Source: Streptomyces olindensis (lineage in GTDB: Bacteria; Actinomycetota; Actinomycetes; Streptomycetales; Streptomycetaceae). Taken from it: a DNA stretch of 64,000 nt. Below the pieces are notes generated by a model. The model ran no database searches and was not told the DNA's origin. It saw only the letters and a list, made by a program, of their open reading frames with translations. The stretch's first letter is position 1, and each line of letters begins with the position of its first letter. Positions 52,071 through 61,686 of the stretch are shown here, in pieces. The stretch is from NCBI GenBank assembly GCA_000696115.1, contig JJOH01000009.1, positions 62,001 through 126,000 on the forward strand, written 5' to 3'. A program made the translations under genes and the position numbers.

Positions 52071-52096
52071 ACCCGCAGGCCGAACGGCCTGCGGGT
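52071..52096 (+). terminator. Terminator after rplT
   Basis: Perfect 11-bp stem ACCCGCAGGCC (52071-52081) with its complement (52086-52096), loop GAAC. Confidence 0.75.
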
Positions 52097-52128
52097 CCTG
52101 CTGTGCAGCTACTGAGAAAGCGAACAGG

Positions 52129-52989
52129 ATGTCCCCTGCCACCCCCGAGCTCATCTCCCCCCGCTCCTCCCGCGTCCTGGCGGCGCGACGGCTGGCCAAG
52201 CGGAACTTCCGGGGGAAGGAGCGGCTGTTCCTCGCGGAGGGGCCGCAGGCCGTGCGGGAGGCGGCCGGGCATCGGGCCGGGGACTCGGCGACGCTCGTGG
52301 AACTGTTCGCGACGCTGGAGGCCGCCGAGCGGTACGCCGACATCGTGGGGGCGGCCCGGGACGCCGGAGCCCGGGTGCACCTCGCCTCCGAGCAGGTCAT
52401 CGCCGACATCTCCACCACCGTCACCCCGCAGGGACTCGTCGGGGTCTGCCGGTTCCTGGACACGCCCTTCGAGGACGTCCTGAAGGCCCGGCCCAGGCTG
52501 GTCGCCCTCCTCGCGAACGTGCGCGACCCCGGCAACGCCGGCACCGTGCTGCGTTGCGCCGACGCCGCCGGCGCCGAGGCCGTCGTCCTCACCGACGCCT
52601 CCGTCGACGTGTACAACCCCAAGGCCGTCCGCGCCTCCGTCGGCTCCCTGTTCCACCTGCCCGTCGCCGTCGGCGTCCCCGTGGAGCACGCCGTCGAAGC
52701 ACTGCGGGCCGCCGGTGTCCGCGTCCTCGCCGCCGACGGGGCCGGCGACCGCGACCTCGACGACGAGCTCGACAAGGGCACCATGGGCGGCCCCACCGCC
52801 TGGGTCTTCGGGAACGAGGCCTGGGGCCTGCCCGAGGAGACCCGCGCCCTCACCGACGCCGTCGTGCGCGTCCCGATCCACGGGAAGGCCGAGAGCCTGA
52901 ACCTCGCCACCGCCGCCGCCGTATGTCTCTATGCGTCGGCGCGTGCACAGCGCGCCTCCGGAGGGTGCCGTTCCGTCACCGGGAACTAG
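52129..52989 (+). CDS. SpoU/TrmH-family RNA 2'-O-methyltransferase
   Basis: 286 residues from ATG 52129. N-terminal substrate-binding part (SSRVLAARRLAKRNFRGKERLFLAEGPQAVREA), then SPOUT knot with motifs 1-3: ANVRDPGNAGTVLRCADAAGA, WVFGNEAWGLPEE, and VPIHGKAESLNLATAAAVCLY. Methylates ribose in rRNA or tRNA, probably 23S rRNA. Lies between the ribosomal operon and the kinase, commonly seen in Streptomyces next to pheST. Confidence 0.93.
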   Translation: MSPATPELISPRSSRVLAARRLAKRNFRGKERLFLAEGPQAVREAAGHRAGDSATLVELFATLEAAERYADIVGAARDAGARVHLASEQVIADISTTVTPQGLVGVCRFLDTPFEDVLKARPRLVALLANVRDPGNAGTVLRCADAAGAEAVVLTDASVDVYNPKAVRASVGSLFHLPVAVGVPVEHAVEALRAAGVRVLAADGAGDRDLDDELDKGTMGGPTAWVFGNEAWGLPEETRALTDAVVRVPIHGKAESLNLATAAAVCLYASARAQRASGGCRSVTGN

Positions 52990-53043
52990 TAGGGTGACCA
53001 GCTCAGGGACCCCTCTGCGGAGCCTTGGAGGTGGGGTACGGGG

Positions 53044-54186
53044 ATGAGCGTCGGCACGAGCAGCGCACCGGGAGCCCAGGACGCCGGGAGCCCGCCTGCC
53101 GCGGCCCGGCCGCCCGGGGATCTCGTCGGCCTCGGCATCGACCCCGACCAGCTGCCCGACGGGCTCGTCGTCGCCGACGAGCAGGGCCGCGTCATCTGCT
53201 TCAACGCCGCCGCCGAGCGCATCACCGCCGTCCGCGCCCGCGACGCCCTCGGGCAGCCGCTGGAGAAGGCCCTTCCATTAGAGGACCTCGAAGGGCGCCG
53301 CTGGTGGCAGCTGACCGACCCCTACGGCGGTCTCGCCATCCGCGTCGGACAGCCCGAGCGCAACCTCCTCCTGCCCGGCGGCCGCGAGGTCCTGGTCTCC
53401 GCGCGCTACGTCCGCACCCGCCCTACCGGACCCGTCCACCGCCTGGTCGTCACCCTGCGCGACACCGAGGCCCGCCGCCGCACCGAGCGCAGCCATGCCG
53501 AGCTGATCGCCACCGTCGCCCACGAACTGCGCTCCCCGCTCACCTCCGTCAAGGGCTTCACCGCCACCCTGCTCGCCAAGTGGGAACGCTTCACCGACGA
53601 CCAGAAGCGGCTGATGCTGGAGACCGTCGACGCCGACGCCGACCGCGTCACCCGGCTCATCGCCGAGCTGCTCGACATCTCCCGGATCGACTCCGGCCGC
53701 CTGGAGGTGCGCCGCCAGCCCGTCGACATCGGCGCCGCCGTGGGACGGCACATCCAGGCCTACGTCGCCGCCGGGCAGCCCGCCGACCGGTTCCTGCTGC
53801 GCGTCCAGCAGCCGCTGCCCGACCTGTGGGCCGACCCCGACAAGATCGACCAGGTGCTCAGCAACCTGCTGGAAAATGCCGTGCGGCACGGCGAGGGAAC
53901 TGTCACGATCGACATCACGGCCACGGCATCCCCCCGCGAGGGCGAGGACACCGGCACGTCGGTCACGGTGAGCGACGAAGGGCCCGGCATCCCGGAGGAG
54001 TCCATGAACCGCGTCTTCACCCGCTTCTGGCGGGGCAGCAAGCGCGGCGGCACGGGCCTCGGGCTCTACATCGTCAAGGGCATCGTCGAGGCCCACGGCG
54101 GCACCATCACGGTCGGCCGCGCCCCCGGCGCAGGTGCCGAGTTCCGATTTACGTTGCCCGTGGCGGCCCCGGCGTATCTCGCCTGA
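53044..54186 (+). CDS. Orphan PAS-domain sensor histidine kinase with a TTA codon
   Basis: 380 residues from ATG 53044 (GGTGGGGTACGGGG upstream). No membrane helix. PAS domain (about residues 33-140, LPDGLVVADEQGRVICFNAAAERI), dimerisation domain with phospho-acceptor His160 in VAHELRSPLTSVKGF, and a HATPase domain (NLLENAVRHG, DEGPGIPEE, GTGLGLYIVKGI). No response regulator gene is adjacent, so the partner is elsewhere. Codon 79 is TTA (53278-53280), making translation dependent on bldA tRNA. Lies just upstream of pheS. Confidence 0.9.
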   Translation: MSVGTSSAPGAQDAGSPPAAARPPGDLVGLGIDPDQLPDGLVVADEQGRVICFNAAAERITAVRARDALGQPLEKALPLEDLEGRRWWQLTDPYGGLAIRVGQPERNLLLPGGREVLVSARYVRTRPTGPVHRLVVTLRDTEARRRTERSHAELIATVAHELRSPLTSVKGFTATLLAKWERFTDDQKRLMLETVDADADRVTRLIAELLDISRIDSGRLEVRRQPVDIGAAVGRHIQAYVAAGQPADRFLLRVQQPLPDLWADPDKIDQVLSNLLENAVRHGEGTVTIDITATASPREGEDTGTSVTVSDEGPGIPEESMNRVFTRFWRGSKRGGTGLGLYIVKGIVEAHGGTITVGRAPGAGAEFRFTLPVAAPAYLA

Positions 54187-54274
54187 GGACCACGGGCGCA
54201 TTCGTACACCTCCACCCCGTTAGACTCGGCCCTTGGCACCTTTGTGTCCCGCAGACGGCCGTCGGAGTCGGTGA

Positions 54275-55440
<1,166 letters not shown>

Positions 55441-55441
<1 letters not shown>

Positions 55442-57954
55442 TGCGGGTCCCGCTTTCTTGGCTGCGGGAGTACGTCGACCTGCCGGTCACGGAGACCGGC
55501 AGGGACGTCCAGGCCAAGCTCATTTCGGCCGGTCTGGAGGTCGAGACCGTCGAGCAGCTCGGCGCCGACCTCAAGGGCCCCCTGGTCGTGGGCCGGGTGG
55601 CGACCATCGAGGAGCTGACGGAGTTCAAGAAGCCGATCCGCTTCTGCACCGTCGACGTCGGCCAGGCCAACGGCACGGGCGAGCCCCAGGAGATCGTCTG
55701 CGGCGCCCGCAACTTCGCCGTCGGCGACAAGGTCGTCGTGGCCCTGCCCGGCGCCGTCCTGCCCGGTGACTTCCAGATCGCCGAGCGCAAGACCTACGGC
55801 AAGATGTCCCGCGGCATGATCTGCTCCAGCGACGAGCTGAACATGGGCGACGACGGCACCAAGGGCATCATCGTGCTGCCCCCGGAGACCGAGGTCGGCC
55901 GGGACGCGATCGAGCTGCTGGAGCTCGTCGACGAGGTCCTCGACATCGCCGTCACGCCCGACCGCGGCTACTGCCTGTCCATCCGCGGCGTCGCCCGCGA
56001 GACCGCCATCGCCTACGGCCTGCCGCTGCGCGACCCGGCGCTGATCGACGTGCCCGGCCCGAACGCGTACGGCTACCCGGTGCGGATCTCCGACCCCACC
56101 GGCTGCGACCGCTTCACCGCCCGCACGGTGACCGGCCTGAGCGCCGAGGCCCGCTCGCCGATCTGGCTCCAGCGCCGGCTGCAGAAGGTCGGCATGCGCC
56201 CGATCTCGCTCGCCGTCGACGTCACCAACTACGTGATGATGGAGCTCGGCCAGCCGCTGCACGCCTACGACCGCGGCCTGGTCCAGGGCACCATCGGCGT
56301 GCGCCGCGCCGAGCCGGGCGAGAAGCTCACCACCCTCGACGGCGTCGAGCGCACGCTGGATGCCGAGGACCTCGTCATCACCGACGACCGCGGCCCCATC
56401 GGGCTCGCCGGCGTCATGGGCGGCGCCAACACGGAGATCGCCGACCACGACGACGTCGAGAACGCCACGGCCGACGTCGTCATCGAGGCGGCGCACTTCG
56501 ACGCGCTGTCGATCGCGCGCACGGCCCGCCGCCACAAGCTGTCCTCCGAGGCGTCCCGGCGCTTCGAGCGCGGCGTCGACCCGCAGGCCACCGCGGCCGC
56601 CGCGCAGCGCACTGTGGACCTGCTGGTCCTCCTCGCGGGCGGCACCGCCGAGGCCGGCGTCACCGAGGTCCTCGCCCCGACCGCGCCGCGCACCATCACC
56701 ATCCCGGCCGACCACCCGGACCAGGTGGCGGGCGTCGCCTACGGCCGCGAGACCGTCGTCCGGCGGCTCCAGGAGATCGGCTGCGACGTGTACGGGCAGG
56801 ACGAGCTGATCGTCACCGTCCCGTCCTGGCGGCCGGACCTCACCGACCCGAACGACCTGGCCGAAGAGGTCATCCGCCTGGAGGGCTACGAGAACCTGCC
56901 CTCCACGCTGCCCAAGCCGCCGGCCGGCCTCGGTCTCACGGAGCGGCAGCGGCTGCACCGCCGCGTCGGCCGCGCCCTGGCCGGCGCCGGCTACGTCGAG
57001 GCGCTGAACTACCCGTTCATCGGTGAGCAGGTCTTCGACCAGCTCGCCCTGGAGAAGGACGACCCGGCCCGCCGTGTCGTGAAGCTCAGCAACCCGCTGA
57101 GCGACGAGGAGCCCGCGCTGCGCACGACGCTGCTGCCGGGCCTGCTCGCCGCGCTGCGCCGCAACGACGGCCGGGGCTCGCACGACCTCGCGCTGTTCGA
57201 GTCCGGCCTCGTCTTCCGGCCGCGCGAGGAGCAGCGGATCGCGGCCGTGCTGCCCGTCGACCGCCGCCCGACCGACGAGGAACTCGCCGAGCTGAACGCC
57301 GCGCTGCCCGAGCAGCCGCGGCACGTCGCCGTCGTCCTCGCCGGTGCGCGCGAGCAGGCCGGCTGGTGGGGCAAGGGCCGCCCGGCCGACTGGGCCGACT
57401 CGGTCGAGGCGGCGCGGTCCGTCGCCCGCGAGGCCGGTGCCGAGCTGATCATCCGCAAGGGGCAGTACGGGCCGTGGCACCCGGGGCGGTGCGCCGAGCT
57501 GGCCGTCACCGTCGACGGCGTCGAGCAGGTCGTGGGGCACGCCGGTGAGCTGCACCCCCGCGTCGTGAAGGCGCTCGGCCTGCCCGCGCGGACCTGCGCG
57601 ATGGAGCTCGACCTGGACGCGGTGGAGTCGGCGGGTGACGTCACGGTGGCGGCGCCGCGGATCTCCACGTTCCCCGTCGCCACGCAGGACGTCGCCTTGG
57701 TCGTCGACGCGGTGGTTCCGGCGGCGGAGGTCGAGGAGGCCCTGCGCGACGGGGCCGGTGAGCTGCTGGAGTCGATCCGGCTGTTCGACGTCTACGAGAA
57801 CGCCGAGCAGCTGGGCGAGGGTCGCAAGTCGCTCGCCTACGCCCTGCGGTTCCGGGCGGCCGACCGGACGCTGACCGTGGACGAGGCGTCCGCGGCCCGG
57901 GACGCGGCGGTCGCTCTTGCCGGTGAGCGGGTGGGTGCCGATTTGCGGAGTTAG
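55441..57954 (+). CDS. pheT: Phenylalanyl-tRNA synthetase beta subunit
   Basis: 837 residues. Begins [16 protein letters not shown], then a tRNA-binding EMAP-like domain ([11 protein letters not shown] ... [10 protein letters not shown]), B3/B4 editing domain, B5 domains ([38 protein letters not shown]), and the C-terminal FDX-ACB anticodon-binding domain ([13 protein letters not shown] ... [21 protein letters not shown]). Translationally coupled to pheS. A terminator lies about 145 bases downstream. Confidence 0.96.
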
Positions 57955-58100
57955 CGCCGTGGGGGCTGGGCACCGTCGTCGGCCGAGGGTGCGTCGTGGC
58001 TTGTCGCCCAGTTCCCCGCGCCCCCATGGGTAGGGCTGCCTCACCCGTTTGAGTGGTAAACGCTGGTGAACCTGCCCCTTCGGGTGTCTTGTCGACAGAA
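57955..58100. other. Gap after pheT with Streptomyces intergenic motif
   Basis: Contains TTGTCGCCCAGTTCCCCGCG (around 57999-58018), a short sequence seen in many Streptomyces intergenic regions. No gene supported. Confidence 0.4.
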
Positions 58101-58125
58101 CGGACCGGCCTTCTGGGCCGGTCCG
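58101..58125 (+). terminator. Terminator after pheST
   Basis: CGGACCGGCC (58101-58110) with GGCCGGTCCG (58116-58125), perfect 10-bp stem, followed by ATTCTGTGTG. Confidence 0.75.
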
Positions 58126-58146
58126 ATTCTGTGTGTCAGGGCCTAG

Positions 58147-58611
58147 CTGACCTGTCCACTCGCCCAGGAGACCCATCTGGAGGCGCGACTCGTCACCAGC
58201 GCCGTGTTCTTCGCGGTCGGGACCGGGCTGATCCTCCATGTACGGCAGTCGCTCACGCGGGAACTCCGGCAGTTGCGCCGGGTCGCGGGCGCCGCGATCG
58301 GCGGTGACCTGTACGAGGTCGTCGCCACCGAGTACGGAGTACGGGCCGTGATGGGCGACGTACGCGGGCACGGGATCGGCGCGCTGGGAACCGTGGCCGC
58401 CGTGCTCGGCTGCTTCCGCGAGGCCGCCCACGACGAGAAGGACCTCGGCGGCGTACTGCGCCGGCTGGAGCGGGCCCTGGACCCACCGTAGGTCTGGGGT
58501 TTCTGGGGCACGGTGACGCGCTCTTCCTCTTCACGGACGGCGCGCAGGACGCGCGGGACGCCCGTGGCCGGTTCTTCCCCTGACGACGTCGCCCTGATGG
58601 TCGTCACCAAC
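58147..58611 (+). pseudogene. Decayed SpoIIE-type PP2C phosphatase
   Basis: Three pieces of a membrane-anchored SpoIIE phosphatase lie in different frames. Piece 1 (58147-58488): membrane helix VFFAVGTGLILHVRQ, then GGDLYEVVATEYGVRAVMGDVRGHG and FREAAHDEKDLGGVLRRLERAL, ending at TAG. Piece 2 (about 58512-58580): GDALFLFTDGAQDARDARG in another frame, ending TGA. Piece 3 (58582-58611): DDVALMVV, back in the first frame. Most of the catalytic core between pieces 1 and 2 and the helix region between 2 and 3 are missing. It has no start codon at its beginning. The stretch 58612-58900 behind it shows no gene. Confidence 0.75.
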
Positions 58612-58900
58612 AGCCGGGACACGTCCCTCGGGGGCGTGGGGAACCGCGCGACGGGCCAGGAGACAACCGCAGCCGGCAACGCGCCACTGACACAACGGCG
58701 ATGACCAGCCCGGCCCGGCCGGCGGAGCCGTCCGCCCCGCCACGGAGTGTCGGGCAGGCGGCCGGGCGGACGGCGGAAGCGGGCCGCCGCACTGTACGAG
58801 GGGGAGCCGGCGGCCCGGCCGGCCTCTTGCGAGGCATTTCAGTCAACCGGTCGGCGACGCAGAGCGACAGCGCGCACACAGCGCGGATTCGAGCACTCCG

Positions 58901-58917
58901 TTCACACCCCGTGTGAA
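58901..58917. promoter_or_regulatory. 17-bp palindrome upstream of the NsdA-like gene
   Basis: TTCACAC-CCC-GTGTGAA, a perfect 7-bp inverted repeat with 3-base spacer, 46 bases before the ATG at 58964. TACGCT (58929-58934) just after it may be a -10, so a bound protein would block or activate that promoter. A related site occurs at 61327. Confidence 0.5.
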
Positions 58918-58963
58918 GGCGGAACCACTACGCTGACCGCACCGAGCCACCCGGGGGGCCCAC

Positions 58964-60304
58964 ATGCAGCCCAACACTCTGCTCGACGCGATCCTGGACG
59001 AGGCGGGGATCTCGCACGCGGGGCTGGCCGCACACGTGAATCAGGCGGGACGGGCACGAGGCCTGTCCCTGCGCTACGAACACACCGCCGTCGCCCGGTG
59101 GTTGAAGGGGCAGCGCCCCCGGGGCCAGGTGCCCGACCTCATCTGCGAGGTGCTCGCCGCCCGGCTGCAACGGCAGGTCACCCTCGACGACATCGGCCTC
59201 GGCGTGCCCGGCGAGCCGTCCGCCCCGCACACCGGCTCGCTGTCCGGGTTCGTCGAGCGGGCCACCGCCCTGTGGCGCTCCGACCAGCAGCAGCGCCCGC
59301 ACATCCTGGGCGCGCCCGCCCTCACCGGCACCCCCGCCGTCATGCCCGTGTGGGAGTGGGAGAACCCGCCCGAGGACGTCGACGTCTCCCGCGGCGGCAG
59401 ACACCGCGTCACCCCCGGCGACCTGGAGATGCTGCGGGCCGCCCGTACGCACTACGAGCAGATGTACCGCAAGGCCGGGGGCATCGCGACCCGCGCCCGG
59501 ATCGTCGGCTTCCTCAACGCCGAGGCCGCCCCGCTGCTGCGCGGCAGCTACACCGACGAGACCGGCCGCCAACTGCACCGGGCCACGGGCGGGTTGGTGG
59601 CCGTCGCCGGCATCTGCGCCTACGACTCCGACGCGCACGGGCTCGCCCAGCGCTACTTCCACCAGGCCCTGCGGCTCGCCAAGGCCAGCGGCGACCGCGG
59701 GCTCGGGGCGTATGTGATCGCCCTGCTCGTCAACCAGTCGCTGTTCATGCGGGAACACCGGCAGGCCGTCGCCTTCGCGGAAGCCGCGCTGCGGGCCGCC
59801 GGCAAACACATCACCCCGGCGCTCGCCTCCGACCTCTACGCGATGCAGGCCAAGGCGTACGCGCACCTCGGCGACGGCGGCAGTGCCCTGTCCTGCATCC
59901 GCCGGGCCGAGCAGGCCGCCGAGCGGATCCGGCGCGGCTACGAGCCCGACGAGACCGGCTATGTCCAGCCGGGCCTGGTCAACGTCCAGGTGGCGGAGGC
60001 GCTGCTCAGCCTCGGGGAGATCGCGGCCGCCGGGGAGCACGCCGCGGCTGCCGTCGACAACCCGGCGCACGACCGGGGCAGGGTGCACCGGCTGGCCATG
60101 CTCAGCACCATCGAGCTGCGGCAGGGCAACGCCGACAAGGCCGTGGCCATCGCCGTGCAGATGGCCGAGCAGGCCCGTGGCATGGAGTCCCAGCGGCTCC
60201 GCGACCGGCTGCGCGCGGTGCGCGAGCACCTGGTGCGCAGCGGGTGCGCGGGTACGGCCGAGGCCGCCGAACTCATCGACGGAGCCCTGCGCGTACCGTT
60301 GTAG
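58964..60304 (+). CDS. Xre/TPR regulator, NsdA-like
   Basis: 446 residues from ATG 58964 (GGGGGGCCCAC upstream). N-terminal helix-turn-helix-like part (LLDAILDEAGISHAGLAAHVNQAGRARGLSLRYEHTAVARWLKGQRPRGQVPDLICEVLA) followed by tetratricopeptide-like helical repeats (HALRLAKASGDRGLGAYVIALLVNQSLF ..., ALASDLYAMQAKAYAHLGDGGSALSCIRRAEQAAE ...). From memory this layout matches Streptomyces NsdA and relatives that repress sporulation and antibiotic production. Probably regulated by the palindrome upstream, perhaps by itself. Confidence 0.82.
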   Translation: MQPNTLLDAILDEAGISHAGLAAHVNQAGRARGLSLRYEHTAVARWLKGQRPRGQVPDLICEVLAARLQRQVTLDDIGLGVPGEPSAPHTGSLSGFVERATALWRSDQQQRPHILGAPALTGTPAVMPVWEWENPPEDVDVSRGGRHRVTPGDLEMLRAARTHYEQMYRKAGGIATRARIVGFLNAEAAPLLRGSYTDETGRQLHRATGGLVAVAGICAYDSDAHGLAQRYFHQALRLAKASGDRGLGAYVIALLVNQSLFMREHRQAVAFAEAALRAAGKHITPALASDLYAMQAKAYAHLGDGGSALSCIRRAEQAAERIRRGYEPDETGYVQPGLVNVQVAEALLSLGEIAAAGEHAAAAVDNPAHDRGRVHRLAMLSTIELRQGNADKAVAIAVQMAEQARGMESQRLRDRLRAVREHLVRSGCAGTAEAAELIDGALRVPL

Positions 60305-60410
60305 ACGAGGGCGGCGCCGTCCGCCTGATCCCGAGCCGCCTCCTGTGCGCCTGCTGTCACTACGTCCCTGCTGCGATATTGCCCCTTACTCGACGGAAGG
60401 TGGCAGAACC

Positions 60411-60956
60411 GTGCAGTGGACGAAACACAACGAACAAAGTGTGTACTCAAACCGCTGGTTCAGCGTCAATCTCGCGGATGTCGAACTACCGGACGGCCGG
60501 CACCTCGACCACTTCCTCATACGGCTGCGGCCCGTCGCCGTGGCCACGGTGGTGAACGAGGCCAACGAGGTGCTGCTGCTCTGGCGGCACCGCTTCATCA
60601 CGGACAGCTGGGGGTGGGAACTCGCGGCGGGAGTGGTCGAGGACGGCGAGGACATCGCCCGTGCGGCCGCCAGGGAACTGGAGGAGGAGACCGGCTGGCG
60701 GCCGGGACCCCTGCACCACCTCATGAGCGTGGAGCCGTCCAACGGGCTCACCGACGCCCGGCACCACGTGTACTGGGCCGACGAGGGCGAGTACGTCGGA
60801 CACCCCGTGGACGACTTCGAGTCGGACCGCCGGGAATGGGTCCCCCTCAAGCTCGTCCCCGACATGGTCGCCCGCGGCGAGGTCCCGGCCGCCAACATGG
60901 CGGCCGCGTTACTTCTGCTGCACCATCTCAGGCTCGGTCAGGACACCTTGCCCTGA
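60411..60956 (+). CDS. NUDIX hydrolase with a TTA codon
   Basis: 181 residues from GTG 60411 (GGAAGGTGGCAGAACC upstream). NUDIX box GVVEDGEDIARAAARELEEETGW (slight variant of GX5EX7REUXEEXGU), ADP-ribose pyrophosphatase-like (LLLWRHRFITDSWGWELAAG). Substrate uncertain (ADP-ribose or other nucleoside diphosphate derivative). Codon 167 is TTA (60909-60911), so expression depends on bldA. Its stop is 1 base from the convergent small-protein gene, which also has a TTA codon. Confidence 0.88.
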   Translation: MQWTKHNEQSVYSNRWFSVNLADVELPDGRHLDHFLIRLRPVAVATVVNEANEVLLLWRHRFITDSWGWELAAGVVEDGEDIARAAARELEEETGWRPGPLHHLMSVEPSNGLTDARHHVYWADEGEYVGHPVDDFESDRREWVPLKLVPDMVARGEVPAANMAAALLLLHHLRLGQDTLP

Positions 60957-60957
60957 A

Positions 60958-61215
60958 CTAGCGTCCCAGTGCCTGCCAGATCGCTACGACGAGGGCACCC
61001 ACGGCGGTGAGGGCGGCGACCGCGGGCAGCGGCCAGCGCGCGTGTTCCAGGGTGTGGATCCGGGTGTTGAGTTCCTCGATCTCCTTGGCGGTCTCCTCGG
61101 TGCGGTGGCTGAGCAGTGCCAGGCCGCCCTCGACGCGGGCGTACGCCACATCGAGGCGGCGTCGTAACTCTGCGAGTTCTCCATGAACGACGGGATGCTC
61201 GGGATCGGCGGTCAC
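60958..61215 (-). CDS. Small coiled-coil membrane protein with a TTA codon
   Basis: 85 residues from GTG 61215 (GAAAGGAGCGGACTC upstream). A heptad-patterned helix (HGELAELRRRLDVAYARVEGGLALL ... EETAKEIEELNTRIHTLEH) leads to one C-terminal membrane helix (WPLPAVAALTAVGALVVAIWQAL). Tail-anchored-like layout; similar small proteins occur in phage tails and cell-surface complexes, but no family is certain. Codon 17 is TTA (61165-61167 on the plus strand), implying bldA control. Confidence 0.7.
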   Translation of the reverse strand: MTADPEHPVVHGELAELRRRLDVAYARVEGGLALLSHRTEETAKEIEELNTRIHTLEHARWPLPAVAALTAVGALVVAIWQALGR

Positions 61216-61326
61216 GAGTCCGCTCCTTTCCGTAGTCGTTTCACATCCCTTGCACACGCATGAGGAGTCAACTCGCCTGGTGGGCGCCTGGGGAGAGTGT
61301 GCGGAGGGCATATGCGAGCCCGCCGC

Positions 61327-61343
61327 GCACACGGTGTGTGAAT
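61327..61343. promoter_or_regulatory. Second CACAC-N3-GTGTG palindrome
   Basis: CGCACAC-GGT-GTGTGAA; shares the CACAC-N3-GTGTGAA core with the site at 58901. It lies between the divergent small membrane-protein genes, 112 bases from one start and 92 from the other. Confidence 0.45.
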
Positions 61344-61349
61344 GCCGCG

Positions 61350-61379
61350 GGCCCGGCACCAACTCAGGTGCCGGGCCCG
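61350..61379. terminator. Hairpin between divergent genes
   Basis: Perfect 12-bp stem GGGCCCGGCACC (61350-61361) with its complement (61368-61379). Placed between divergent genes, so it cannot end either; it may end an unrecognised short transcript or be a leader structure. Confidence 0.45.
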
Positions 61380-61434
61380 TCGGTTGGCCGAAATCTGACC
61401 GACCGTAATCGGCCTGTGGGGGTACTCGGGCCGC

Positions 61435-61665
61435 ATGACGAAGGGGCAGAAGAACGCGGCGTACGCGCTGGCGCTCTACGCGCTGTTGGCCGTGGTGTTC
61501 CGGTTCTCCTCCGGCGGGCAGGGATGGGGCACGGCGCTGCTGCTCGCTCTCGTGGCCACTCCGCTCGCGCTGTGGATGGGATGGCTGCGCCGCCGGCTCA
61601 ACGAGCAGGCGGTGGAATGGGGGCGCCGCCGGGCCCGGCCGTGGCCGGAGGAGCGGCGGCGCTGA
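61435..61665 (+). CDS. Small two-helix membrane protein
   Basis: 76 residues: two hydrophobic helices (about 8-24 and 33-50) and a basic C-terminus (RRRLNEQAVEWGRRRARPWPEERRR). No family recognised. ATG 61435 has no good ribosome site. Sits between the TTA-containing small gene and the hydroxyacyl-CoA dehydrogenase. Confidence 0.6.
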   Translation: MTKGQKNAAYALALYALLAVVFRFSSGGQGWGTALLLALVATPLALWMGWLRRRLNEQAVEWGRRRARPWPEERRR

Positions 61666-61686
61666 GGTGGGGCCTGACCCGGGCGG

